Made by a program: the position numbers and the translations under genes. Of a stretch of DNA of 64,000 nt, positions 1 to 8,259 are shown in pieces. The stretch covers positions 434,001-498,000 of the forward strand of contig CAWHBT010000001.1 in NCBI GenBank assembly GCA_963827595.1, written 5' to 3'. This stretch comes from DATEDA01 sp963827595. Lineage in GTDB: Bacteria; Pseudomonadota; Gammaproteobacteria; Burkholderiales; SG8-39. Under the pieces are notes generated by a model. That model saw only the letters and a program-made list of their open reading frames with translations, had not been told where the DNA came from and did no database searches. Numbering within the stretch: position 1 is the stretch's first letter; every line of letters starts with the position of its first letter.

Positions 1-213
1 ACGCTCAAGTCGCAGGCCGACGTGCTGGAGCTGGCCGCGCGTCTCGAGCTCGGCGCGACCAACGCCTACCTCGGCGTGATCCCGGCGTTCAAGGATGCCG
101 GCCTCGCCAAGGTCGCCGGCCGGCTCGCGGCCGACGAGACCATGCACTGGTCGATCCTGTCGAGCGCGCTCGGGAAACCGATGCCCATGGCAGCGTTGAC
201 GTTCGGCGCCTGA
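1..213 (+). CDS. Ferritin-like domain protein, 3' part only
   Basis: The open frame runs in from the left edge without a start, so only about the last 70 residues are visible. They are helical, with an Asn-Ala-Tyr-Leu segment and a D-E-T-M-H-W segment of the kind found in the last helices of ferritin-like (PF13668-type) proteins, where Glu and His bind metal. The gene ends 41 bases before a cytochrome c gene on the same strand, so the two may be co-transcribed. The first half, with the other metal ligands, lies outside the window, so metal binding cannot be verified. Confidence 0.55.
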   Translation, partial: TLKSQADVLELAARLELGATNAYLGVIPAFKDAGLAKVAGRLAADETMHWSILSSALGKPMPMAALTFGA

Positions 214-254
214 AACGAACGACCGGGGCCGCGGCAACGCGGCCCCGCGACGCC

Positions 255-614
255 ATGCGAAGCCTGACCGTCCTGCTGCTGTTCGCGGCGCTCGCCGGCG
301 CGGCGCGAGCCGACGACCCCGGGCGCGGGAAGCAGCTCTACGAGAGCCGCTGCATCGGCTGCCATTCGATCGACGCGAACCGCGTCGGTCCCGCGCACCG
401 CGGCGTGTTCGGCCGCAAGAGCGGCGCGGCGAAGGACTACGACTACTCGGTCGCGGTCCGCGACGCGAAGATCGTCTGGGATGCCCGGACGCTCGACCGC
501 TGGCTCGCCGACCCGGAGCAACTGATCCCGGGCCAGCGGATGAACTACGCGGTGGCCGAGCCCGCCGACCGGGCCGATCTGATCGCCTACCTGCGGGAGC
601 AGTCGCGCCGTTAG
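255..614 (+). CDS. Small class I cytochrome c, exported
   Basis: A 119-residue protein with a cleavable signal peptide (about residues 1-19, ending in an Ala-rich ARA site) and one haem-attachment motif C33-I-G-C36-H37. M96 in the PGQRM segment is the likely axial methionine, as in mitochondrial-type cytochrome c2 (PF00034). It should be a periplasmic single-haem electron carrier. The ATG follows a GC-rich spacer with no strong ribosome site. It is convergent with the MaoC gene and only 51 bases separate the two stop codons. The redox partner cannot be told from context. Confidence 0.85.
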   Translation: MRSLTVLLLFAALAGAARADDPGRGKQLYESRCIGCHSIDANRVGPAHRGVFGRKSGAAKDYDYSVAVRDAKIVWDARTLDRWLADPEQLIPGQRMNYAVAEPADRADLIAYLREQSRR

Positions 615-665
615 CGGCCCGTCGCCCGCCGCCGCACCGCGTCGAATCCCCGCGCGGCCAGCCCC

Positions 666-1187
666 TCAGTAGTTCGCTTTGACCTCGAGCTCGTTGCCGC
701 TGCGCTTCATGATCAGCATGGTGCGGATAAACTCGCACACCTTGACCCCGTTCTGGTTCAGGCCGACGGTCTTCACCGACACGAGGCCCGCGCCCGGGCG
801 GCTCTTCGATTCGCGCTTGTCGAGCACCTCGGACTCCGCGTAGAGGGTGTCGCCCGCGAACAGGGGATGGGTCAGCTTGATGTCGGTCCAGCCGAGGTTC
901 GCGATCGCCTTCTGGCTCACGTCGGTCACGCTCATGCCCACCATCAGCGCGACGGTGAGCGGGCTGCACACGATGCAGCGGCCGAACTCGCTATGCTTGG
1001 CGTACTCCTCGTCGAAGTGCAGCGGATGGGTATTCATCGTCAGCAGCGTGAACGAGATGTTGTCGTACTGCGTGATGGTGCGGCCGGGGCGATGCTGGTA
1101 GATGTCGCCGACCTGGAAATCCTCGAAGTAGCGGCCGAAGGTTTCCCGGTAGGTGCGCGCGCCGACCTGCTTGACCTCGCCTGACAT
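666..1187 (-). CDS. MaoC family (R)-enoyl-CoA hydratase-like protein
   Basis: A 173-residue single hot-dog protein of the MaoC dehydratase family (PF01575). The hydratase motif region is present: D42 in the QYDN segment and N52-T-H54 ahead of HFD, the Asp/His/Asn environment that activates water for trans-2-enoyl-CoA hydration. The open frame continues far upstream, but the ATG at 1187 has a clear GGAGGAG site 5-6 bases before it, so the shorter protein is the real one. It is divergent from the GntR regulator, and an operator-like palindrome lies in the shared promoter region. It probably takes part in the catabolic pathway encoded to its right; similar proteins include mesaconyl-CoA hydratases. 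Confidence 0.85.
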   Translation of the reverse strand: MSGEVKQVGARTYRETFGRYFEDFQVGDIYQHRPGRTITQYDNISFTLLTMNTHPLHFDEEYAKHSEFGRCIVCSPLTVALMVGMSVTDVSQKAIANLGWTDIKLTHPLFAGDTLYAESEVLDKRESKSRPGAGLVSVKTVGLNQNGVKVCEFIRTMLIMKRSGNELEVKANY

Positions 1188-1222
1188 GGGGGCTCCTCCG
1201 CAGCGGAAAGACCAGCCGTGAA

Positions 1223-1234
1223 TTGTACGGACAA
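1223..1234. promoter_or_regulatory. Candidate GntR operator, copy 1 (maoC/gntR intergenic)
   Basis: TTGTACGGACAA, one mismatch from the perfect palindrome TTGTCCGGACAA seen at 2075 and 9538. On the minus strand its outer half reads TACAAT, a good -10 element for the MaoC gene, so a bound repressor would block that promoter. Its position beside the GntR gene suggests autoregulation. Assignment of the regulator is inference. Confidence 0.6.
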
Positions 1235-1319
1235 AAGCAGCGACGTCCACCCATGACCCGGCCGGCGCCGCGAAAAAAGCGCCGCGCCCCGGGCCCGCGC
1301 GCCCGCCGCCGCCGAGGCG

Positions 1320-2033
1320 GTGCCGCGCTACCTGCGGATCGCTCGCGACCTGCGACGGGCGATCGCCGGCGGGCGCTACCCCGTGGGCGCGCGGCTGCCG
1401 ACGGAGCACGCGCTGTGCCGACAGCTCGGCGTGTCGCGTTTCACGATCCGCGAGGCGATCCGCGTGCTCGCGAGCGCCGGGCTCGTGCGCCGCAAGCCGC
1501 GCGCGGGGACCGTCGTCGCCGCGCTGCCCGACGACGCGCGCTACACCCACGGCATCGGCTCCCTGCGCGACCTCGTCCAGTACGCGCAGAGCACGGTGCT
1601 CCATTACGTCTATGTCGGCCGCATCGGGCTGTCGAAGGCCCAGGCGCGCGCGATGTCGGCCGCGCCCGGCGAGGAATGGATCTATGCCCTCGCGCTGCGC
1701 CGCGAGCTCGCCGGCGGCAAGCCGTTCTGCGTGACGCGGCTGTACCTCAACCCGGCGCTGCGGGGCGTCGAGCGGGCCCTGCGCGGCGGCGCCCAGGGCC
1801 CGGTCTACGCGATCATCGAGCGCGACTTCGGTGTGCGCATCGACCGGGTCGAGCAGGTGATCACGGCAATCCTGCTCGACGACCAGGACGCGGCGAACCT
1901 GGGCGTGCCGGCCGGCACCCCGGGACTGGCGATCCGCCGCAGCTACTTCGACGAGCACGGGCGCCTGGTCGAGCTCGCGGACAACGTGCACCCCGCCGAC
2001 CGCTTCGCCTACCGGATGGAGCTGCGCCGCTAG
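1320..2033 (+). CDS. GntR family regulator (HutC/UTRA subfamily)
   Basis: A 237-residue regulator with an N-terminal winged helix (about residues 1-65; the G-x-R-L-P-T-E and S-R-x-T-I-R-E-A hallmarks are present) and a C-terminal UTRA ligand domain (PF07702, about 85-230). It probably represses the adjacent catabolic and transport genes and is relieved by a pathway acid or its CoA ester. The only in-frame start is GTG 1320, which leaves almost no residues before the first helix and has only a poor ribosome site. An ATG at 1253 lies one frame away across a six-A run (1273-1278), so one extra A in the sequence could hide the true start. Confidence 0.85.
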   Translation: MPRYLRIARDLRRAIAGGRYPVGARLPTEHALCRQLGVSRFTIREAIRVLASAGLVRRKPRAGTVVAALPDDARYTHGIGSLRDLVQYAQSTVLHYVYVGRIGLSKAQARAMSAAPGEEWIYALALRRELAGGKPFCVTRLYLNPALRGVERALRGGAQGPVYAIIERDFGVRIDRVEQVITAILLDDQDAANLGVPAGTPGLAIRRSYFDEHGRLVELADNVHPADRFAYRMELRR

Positions 2034-2047
2034 CGCGCGCCGCGCGC

Positions 2048-2076
2048 TTGACACGTCGCGAGCGCGCCGCTACGTT
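2048..2076 (+). promoter_or_regulatory. Sigma-70-like promoter of the CoA-transferase operon
   Basis: TTGACA at 2048-2053, a 17-base spacer, then TACGTT at 2071-2076. The last two bases of the -10 overlap the palindromic operator at 2075-2086, the usual geometry for repression by steric block. Predicted from sequence only. Confidence 0.55.
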
Positions 2077-2086
2077 GTCCGGACAA
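2075..2086. promoter_or_regulatory. Candidate GntR operator, copy 2 (CoA-transferase promoter)
   Basis: Perfect 12-bp palindrome TTGTCCGGACAA, 31 bases before the CoA-transferase ATG and overlapping the -10 element. The same 12 bases recur at 9538-9549, and a one-mismatch copy is at 1223-1234. Confidence 0.65.
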
Positions 2087-2117
2087 ATCGCGCAGCCGCC
2101 TGCGGAGAACCGCACCC

Positions 2118-3392
2118 ATGAGCCACCTAGCCAGCGCCCCGCCCCTGCCGCTCGCCGGCGTGCGCATCCTCGCCGTCGAGCAGTACGGCGCCGGCCCGTT
2201 CGGCACGCTGTACCTCGCCGACCTCGGCGCCGAAGTGATCAAGATCGAGAACCACAAGGAGGGCGGCGACGTCGGCCGCCAGGTCGGTCCGCACTTCTTC
2301 GGCCCGGGCGACAGCCAGTTCTTCCAGACCTTCAACCGCAACAAGAAGAGCGTCACGCTGGATCTCAAGCACCCGGAGGGCAAGGCCGCGTTCCTGGCGC
2401 TCGTCGCGACCGCGGATGCGGTGCTCGACAACCTGCGCGGCGACCTGCCGGAGAAGCTCGGCCTCACCTACGACGACCTGAAGCAGGCCAACCCGCGCAT
2501 CGTCTGCGCTCACCTGTCGGCGTACGGCCGGTCCGGCTCGCGTAAGGCGTGGCCCGGCTATGACTACCTCATGCAGGCCGAAGCCGGCCACCTGTCGCTC
2601 ACCGGCGAGCCGGGCGGTCCGCCGACGCGCTACGGCCTGTCGATCGTGGACCTGATGACCGGGCTCGTCGCCGCGTTCGCCCTACTCTCGGGCGTGGTAA
2701 GCGCGCGCGGCACCGGCGTGGGCATGGACGTCGACACCTCGCTCTTCGACGTCGCGCTGCACAACCTCAACTACCCGGGCACCTGGTTCCTGAACGCCGG
2801 CGTCGTCACCGGGCGCACCGCGCGCTCGTCGCACCCCAGCCTGACGCCGAGCCAGCTGTATCGCACCCGCGACGGCTGGATCTTCATCATGTGCAACAAG
2901 GAGAAGTTCTGGGGCGTGCTGGCCGAGGCGCTCGGCCGGCCCGAATGGGCGACCGATCCCGATTTCGCCACGTTCAAGGCCCGCCTCGCCCACCGCGAGC
3001 GCGTCACGCAGATGCTCGATGCCGTGCTGACGACGCGTACGACCGCGGAGTGGATCGCGCACTTCGCCGGCAAGGTTCCCGCGGCCCCCGTCTACGACGT
3101 GGCCCAGGCGCTCGAGAGCGAGTTCGTGGCCGAGCGCGGCGGCGTGGCCGATTTCGCCTATCCGGACGGCCGCAGCGCACGGATGATCACCGGCCCGATC
3201 CGCGTCGCCGGCGCGAGTCCGCCCACCCGCGCGGCGCCCGCGATGGGCGCCGATACCGATGCCGAGCTCCGCGCCGCGGGCTACTCGGACGAGCGCATCG
3301 CGGCGCTGCGCGCGACGGGCGTGATCTCCGACGCGGATGCAGCGCCGAACCCGCCGGCGAGCGAAGCGGCCGCACTCGCGGCGACCGGTTAG
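2118..3392 (+). CDS. CaiB/BaiF family CoA-transferase (class III)
   Basis: A 424-residue class III CoA-transferase (PF02515), which moves CoA between carboxylic acids through a mixed anhydride on an Asp. The family N-terminus is clear (LAGVRILAVEQYGAGP, then LADLGAEVIKIE), and D178 in the SIVDLMTG segment aligns with the catalytic Asp of formyl-CoA transferase. The ATG is preceded by a modest GGAG site. It is the first gene of a plus-strand run under the palindrome-controlled promoter, so it most likely activates the pathway substrate or recycles CoA from an end product. The acid substrate cannot be predicted. Confidence 0.88.
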   Translation: MSHLASAPPLPLAGVRILAVEQYGAGPFGTLYLADLGAEVIKIENHKEGGDVGRQVGPHFFGPGDSQFFQTFNRNKKSVTLDLKHPEGKAAFLALVATADAVLDNLRGDLPEKLGLTYDDLKQANPRIVCAHLSAYGRSGSRKAWPGYDYLMQAEAGHLSLTGEPGGPPTRYGLSIVDLMTGLVAAFALLSGVVSARGTGVGMDVDTSLFDVALHNLNYPGTWFLNAGVVTGRTARSSHPSLTPSQLYRTRDGWIFIMCNKEKFWGVLAEALGRPEWATDPDFATFKARLAHRERVTQMLDAVLTTRTTAEWIAHFAGKVPAAPVYDVAQALESEFVAERGGVADFAYPDGRSARMITGPIRVAGASPPTRAAPAMGADTDAELRAAGYSDERIAALRATGVISDADAAPNPPASEAAALAATG

Positions 3393-3405
3393 GCCCGCAC
3401 GCCCC

Positions 3406-4951
3406 ATGAACCTGGCCGCGACCCTCACCCAGGCCGCGCGCAAGTGGCCGGACAAGGTGGCCCTCGTCTTCGAGGGGCGCCGCTGGACCTACGCCCAATG
3501 GAACCAGTGGGTGAACAAGACGGCGCACGCGTTCCTGGCGGCCGGCATCGGCAAAGGCGATCACGTCGCCTTCCTGACCTACAACCTCCCGGAGCAGATT
3601 ACCGGGTTCTACGCGCTCATGAAGATCGGCGCCGTGCCGGTGCCGATCAACTACCGGCTCGCGCCGAACGAGGCCAAGTACATCGTCGACGACTCGCGCG
3701 CGCGGATCCTCGTCTTCGAAGAGGCGCTGCGCGCCCCGGTGATGGCGATCAAGGACAGCCTGGCGGTGGAGAAGCTTGTCTACGTCGGCGCGCGGCCGGA
3801 AGGGGCCGAGATTCCGTTCGAGCGGTTCGTCGCACCCGGGTCGGAGCGCGAACCCGAGGCCCAGGTGGAATGGCACGATCCGGCGTTCATCATGTACACC
3901 TCGGGCACGACCGGCCGGCCCAAGGGCGTCGTGCGCTCGCATCTCGCCGAGGTCATGGGCGCCATGATCATGGCGCTCGAGTGCGGCTTTCGCCACGACG
4001 ACGTGCTCCTGAACAACAAGCCCCTGTACCACATCGCCCAGCTCCAGCTCCAGCTCATCCCCTTCGTCCAGCTCGGCGGCACCAACGTGCTCACGCGCGG
4101 CTTCGACGTCCACGAGACACTGTCGCTCGTCGGCGCCGAGCGGATCACCGTCCTGCACGGGGTGCCAACCCAGATGGTGATGCTCGTCGCGGCCGATCTC
4201 TCCAAGTACGATCTGCGGTCGCTCCGCTGCGGCTTCTACGGCGGGCAGACCCTCGCCGACGACGTCACCCGCAAGTGCCTCGCGCTCTTTCCCGAGTACT
4301 TCGCCAACGTCTACGGGTCGACCGAGGCGCTCGTCGTGACCACCTGCGACTACCGCCGGTACCCGGCCAAGCTGGGAAGCGTCGGCAAGGCAGCGCTGAA
4401 CATGGAGCTGCGCTTGATCCGCGCCGACAGCCGGGATCCGGACGACTTGTGCAAGCCCGGCGAGGCAGGCGAGCTCATCGCCCGCGGTCCGAGCCTGCTG
4501 ACGGAGTACTTCGGCCTGCCCGAGCGGACCGCGGCGGCGTTCGCGCAGGGCTGGTTCCTGTCGGGCGACGCGGCGTTCGCCGACGACCAAGGCTTCATCA
4601 CCGTGCTCGGCCGCATGGACCACACGATCAAGAGCGGCGCGCGAGAACATCCACCCGTCGGAGGTCGAGAACGTGCTGTTCAAGCATCCGGGCGTGGCCA
4701 ACGCCGCGGCCGTCGGCCTGCCGAGCCGCAAGTGGGGCCAGGCGGTCTGCGCGGCGATCGTGCGCCGGGACCCGAACCTCACCGCAGCGATGCTCGACGC
4801 GTTCTGCAAGGCGAGCCCCGATCTCGCCTCGTTCAAGCGGCCGCGCCACTACTACTTCGTCGACGAGATCCCGGCCAATCCCACCGGCAAGGTCGAGCGC
4901 GGCAAGCTGAAGGAGCAGCTGCTCGCGCGCCTCCCGGGGGAGCTCGACTGA
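3406..4951 (+). CDS. AMP-forming acyl-CoA synthetase, frameshifted
   Basis: ATP-dependent acid:CoA ligase of the ANL superfamily (PF00501 plus PF13193). The AMP-binding P-loop YTSGTTGRPKG (about residues 164-174), the YGSTE segment and the C-terminal PTGK catalytic-lysine motif are all recognisable. Near 4639-4642 the frame breaks: the sequence has four bases (gcgc) where one Gly codon is expected between K-S-G and E-N-I-H-P-S-E, so the C-terminal domain continues in the +1 frame to 4951. Restoring one base gives an intact protein of about 515 residues, so this may be a sequencing error. It follows the CoA-transferase by 13 bases and offers a second route for CoA activation. Confidence 0.85.
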
Positions 4952-4956
4952 CGGTC

Positions 4957-5259
4957 ATGACGGCCGCGCTCTTCATCGTCCAGGCGGCAGTCTCGCGCGA
5001 CGCCGCGCAGCGGGAGCGGTACCGGCGCTACCAGGCGCTGGTGCAGCCGCTGATCGAGGCGTACGGCGGCCGGCTGCGCGCGAGCGGCACGGCGCTGGAG
5101 GTCCTCGAGGGCGAGCACGACGGCCGCCGCCTGGTGGTGTTCGAGTTCCCCTCCATGGACGCGGTGCACGCCTTCTGGCGATCGCCGGAATACGCCGGCA
5201 TCCGGCCGCTGCGCGACGGCGCCGCGCGTGTCGAAGTCTGGGCGGTCCCCGCAGCCTGA
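4957..5259 (+). CDS. DUF1330 family small protein
   Basis: A 100-residue protein resembling DUF1330 (PF07045), a dimeric ferredoxin-like alpha/beta-barrel fold. The F-E-F-P-S-M-D-A-V-H-A-F-W segment followed by S-P-E-Y matches the family signature. The ATG at 4957 lies 5 bases after the ligase stop, and its stop overlaps the next start (TGATG), so it is translationally coupled inside the operon. Members of this fold often accompany aromatic or terpenoid catabolic genes; no enzyme activity is established. Confidence 0.75.
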   Translation: MTAALFIVQAAVSRDAAQRERYRRYQALVQPLIEAYGGRLRASGTALEVLEGEHDGRRLVVFEFPSMDAVHAFWRSPEYAGIRPLRDGAARVEVWAVPAA

Positions 5260-6380
5260 TGGATCTCTTCTCCCCGCTCCAGCTCGGCGATCTCGTTCTG
5301 CCGAACCGCATCGTGATGGCGCCGCTCACGCGGTCGCGGGCGACGCCGGAGCGCGTCCCGACGCCGATGATGATCGAGCACTACGTGCAGCGCGCATCGG
5401 CCGGGCTGATCATCGCCGAAGCGACGAACGTCGTCCCCCAGTCGAACGCCTGGGAGTGCGCCCCCGGCATCTTCACCGCGGCGCAGATCGACGCCTGGCG
5501 GCCCCTGGTCGAGGCGGTCCACCGGGCGGGCGGGCGTATCGCGCTGCAGCTCTGGCACGGCGGGCGCGTGGCCGCCGACCGCTCGCCGCAGCCCGTTGCA
5601 CCGCTGTCGCCCTCCGGTGTCAACGACAACATCGACGCGGCCACGGTCTGGGGCCGCAACGACGCGGGCGTGTTCATCAAGCTCCAGGCGACGCCGTCGC
5701 GGGCGATGACGCTCGCGGAGGTCCGGGAGACCGTCGTCGCGTTCGGCGAGGCGGCGCACGTGGCCCGCGCGATCGGCTTCGACGGCGTCCAGCTCCACGC
5801 GGCCAACGGGTATCTGCCGCACCAGTTCCTGTCGCCACACCTCAACCGGCGGACCGACGAGTACGGCGGGACGCCCGAGGCGCGCGCGCGGTTCGGGCTG
5901 GAGGTGGTCGAAGCGATGATCCGGCACTTCCCCGCCGGGCGGGTCGGCATGCGGATCTCCCCGTTCACCGACTTCAACGGCGCCCTGGATCCGGATCCGG
6001 CGCCGGCCTATCGCTACCTGGTGCGGGAGCTCGGCGCGCGCGGGCTCGGCTGGCTCGAGCTCGCCGACACCAACTTCTGGTGGGGGCGGTTCGATCGCGC
6101 CCGGATGCTCGAGCTGGTCCGGCCGATCTTCGCCGGACCGATCATCGCGAACGGCGGCATCGACCCACCGACCGCGACGGAGCTGATCAGGACCGGGACG
6201 GTGGACGCCGTCTCGTTCGGTCGGCTGTGGATCGCCAACCCCGACCTGCCGGCGCGCATCCGCGCCGGCGGGCCCTACACCAAGGCAATCACCAAGCGCT
6301 TCTACGGCGGCGGTCCGGACGGCTACAACGACTATCCGACGCTCGGCGAGCCGCTGGCCGCGGTGCCCCCGTCGGCCTAG
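5259..6380 (+). CDS. Old yellow enzyme family alkene reductase
   Basis: A 373-residue FMN oxidoreductase of the OYE/NemA family (PF00724). Seen are the N-terminal PNRIVMAPLTRSRA segment, QLWHGGR, the HAANGYLPHQFLSP segment with the substrate-binding His/Asn neighbourhood, and RTDEYGG. It likely reduces an activated C=C bond (alpha,beta-unsaturated carbonyl, or a nitro compound) with NAD(P)H. The start overlaps the DUF1330 stop. In this operon it may saturate an enone or enoate intermediate before CoA-dependent degradation. Confidence 0.88.
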   Translation: MDLFSPLQLGDLVLPNRIVMAPLTRSRATPERVPTPMMIEHYVQRASAGLIIAEATNVVPQSNAWECAPGIFTAAQIDAWRPLVEAVHRAGGRIALQLWHGGRVAADRSPQPVAPLSPSGVNDNIDAATVWGRNDAGVFIKLQATPSRAMTLAEVRETVVAFGEAAHVARAIGFDGVQLHAANGYLPHQFLSPHLNRRTDEYGGTPEARARFGLEVVEAMIRHFPAGRVGMRISPFTDFNGALDPDPAPAYRYLVRELGARGLGWLELADTNFWWGRFDRARMLELVRPIFAGPIIANGGIDPPTATELIRTGTVDAVSFGRLWIANPDLPARIRAGGPYTKAITKRFYGGGPDGYNDYPTLGEPLAAVPPSA

Positions 6381-6391
6381 GACGATCCGGG

Positions 6392-7540
6392 ATGCCGCGC
6401 GCAGCCCGGGTCGCGAGCACCTTGCTCCGGACCCCCATTTGCGATCTGCTCGGGATCGATCTGCCGATCATGCAGGCCGGCATGGGCCGCACGCACGGCA
6501 CGCCCACGCCGCCCGCCCTCGTCGCGGCGGTGTCCGAGGCCGGCGGCCTCGGCTGCCTCGGCGGCGTCGGCCTCGAGCCGGCGGAGCTGCGGGTGGCGAT
6601 CGAGGAGATCCGCGCGCTCACCTCGAAGCCGTTCGCCGTCGGCCTGCTCCTGCCCGCGAATCTGGCCGAGGCGCCGCCGACCCGCGACGAGATCCGCAAC
6701 GTCATCCGCGAGAAGTTCCCGGATCACTGGCGCTTCCTGCAGGCGCTGCACGAGAAGTTCGGCCTCGCGCCAGCCCCGATGGACCGGGCCGGCCTACTGT
6801 CCAACGCCCACATCGAGGCGCAGGTGGAAGCGGTGCTCGACGCGCGGGTGCCGGTGTTCGTCGCCGGCCTCGGCGACCCGTCCTGGGTCGTCCGGGACCC
6901 CCGGGCGGAGAAGATGAAGGTGATCGGCCTCGCGGGCAGCGTACGCAACGCCGTCCGCCAGAAGCAGGCGGGCGTCGCCGCCGTCATCGCCCAGGGCTAC
7001 GAAGCGGGCGGTCATACGGGCACGATCGCCAACTTCGCGCTCATCCCGCAGGTGGTCGACGCGCTCGCGCCGCTGCCGGTCATCGGCGCCGGCGCGATCT
7101 CCGACGGCCGCGGCGTTGCCGCCGCGCTGGCGCTCGGCGCGCAGGCCGCGTGGATCGGGACGGCGTTCCTGTTCGCGCTCGAGGCGGACCTGCCGGAGGT
7201 GCACCGGCGGCAGCTTGAGCGTGCGCGGTCGGAAGATCTGGTGATCTCGCGCGCGTACACCGGCAAGACTGCGCGGCAGTTCATGAACGAGACGGTGCAG
7301 GCGTGGCTCACGTCCGGCCTCGATCCGCTGCCCACTCCCTATCAATGGGTGCTGATGGACGACTTCGTCGCCGCCGCCGAGGCGGCGGGCCGTTTCGAGC
7401 TCGTCAATCTGCCGGCGGGCCAGGGCGCCGGCATGCTCGCGGAGCGGAAACCCGCTCGCCAGATGGTGGAGGAGCTGGCGGACGGGACGATCCGGGAGCT
7501 CGAGCGGCTGGCCGCAATGGCGCGGGCGGCCTCCAGCTAG
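6392..7540 (+). CDS. Nitronate monooxygenase-like flavoprotein
   Basis: A 382-residue TIM-barrel FMN protein of the NMO/2-nitropropane dioxygenase family (PF03060). The N-terminal L-P-I-M-Q-A-G-M-G segment, the E-A-G-G-H-T-G motif with the catalytic His and the G-A-G-A-I-S-D-G phosphate-binding stretch are present. It could oxidise alkyl nitronates or, as many relatives do, act as a flavin-dependent enoyl reductase. The ATG at 6392 was chosen because it follows the OYE stop by 11 bases and starts the conserved region. The gene is convergent with livF and overlaps its 3' end by 4 bases. Confidence 0.82.
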   Translation: MPRAARVASTLLRTPICDLLGIDLPIMQAGMGRTHGTPTPPALVAAVSEAGGLGCLGGVGLEPAELRVAIEEIRALTSKPFAVGLLLPANLAEAPPTRDEIRNVIREKFPDHWRFLQALHEKFGLAPAPMDRAGLLSNAHIEAQVEAVLDARVPVFVAGLGDPSWVVRDPRAEKMKVIGLAGSVRNAVRQKQAGVAAVIAQGYEAGGHTGTIANFALIPQVVDALAPLPVIGAGAISDGRGVAAALALGAQAAWIGTAFLFALEADLPEVHRRQLERARSEDLVISRAYTGKTARQFMNETVQAWLTSGLDPLPTPYQWVLMDDFVAAAEAAGRFELVNLPAGQGAGMLAERKPARQMVEELADGTIRELERLAAMARAASS

Positions 7541-8244
7541 ACCATCAAGTACCGCTCGCGAACCTCGGGCCGGGCCGCGAGCTCGGCGGGCGTGCCTTCG
7601 TAGCGGATCGCGCCGCGCTCGATGATGCACATCCGATCGGCGAGCTCGGTCGCGAACCGGAGATTCTGTTCCGCGATGAGCACGGTCGTCCCCGCCTCCT
7701 TGAGGCGCTTGAGCCGCTGCAGGATCGCCTCGACGACGAGCGGCGCGAGCCCCTCGGAGGGCTCGTCGAGCAGGAGCAGCCTCGGGTTGCCGAGCAGGGT
7801 CCGCGCGATCGCCACCATCCGCTGCTCGCCGCCCGAGAGCGTGGCTGCGCGCCGGCCGAGAAACGCCGCGATGTCGGGAAAGAGCTGCAGCACTTCGGCG
7901 ACGTCCCAGCGCGTGGGCCCCACGCGCGCCGGCCGGCTCGCCGCCGCGAAGTTCTCGGCCACCGTCAGCCCGGCGAACAGCCGGCAGTTCTCCGGCACGA
8001 AGCCGAGGCCAGCCCGGCAGGCCTCGAACGGCTCGCGCCCCCGGATCTCGGCGCCGTCGAACCGGATAGTCCCGGCCCGCGACTCGACCAGCCCCATCAC
8101 GCTCGCGAGCGTCGTGGTCTTGCCCGCGCCGTTGCGGCCGAGGAGCGCGACCACCTCCCCGCGGGCGACGTCCAGCGAGATTCCGAACAGGACCTGGCTG
8201 TCGCCGTAGGCGGTCTCCAGGCCGCGGACCTCGAGCAATGGCAC
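7537..8244 (-). CDS. livF: Branched-chain-type ABC transporter ATPase LivF
   Basis: A 235-residue ABC ATPase. Walker A GRNGAGKT at 36-43, signature LSGGEQ at 136-141, Walker B LLLLDEP at 156-162 and an H-loop region follow in the expected order. Size and C-terminus are those of the HAAT-family LivF subunit (PF00005), which pairs with LivG on the LivH/LivM permeases. It lies 15 bases downstream of the binding-protein gene on the minus strand, while livHMG are on the plus strand. The split arrangement still encodes one complete importer. The substrate is probably the organic acid fed into the neighbouring pathway rather than an amino acid. Confidence 0.9.
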   Translation of the reverse strand: MPLLEVRGLETAYGDSQVLFGISLDVARGEVVALLGRNGAGKTTTLASVMGLVESRAGTIRFDGAEIRGREPFEACRAGLGFVPENCRLFAGLTVAENFAAASRPARVGPTRWDVAEVLQLFPDIAAFLGRRAATLSGGEQRMVAIARTLLGNPRLLLLDEPSEGLAPLVVEAILQRLKRLKEAGTTVLIAEQNLRFATELADRMCIIERGAIRYEGTPAELAARPEVRERYLMV

Positions 8245-8259
8245 CCGGCGCGCCGCGGA

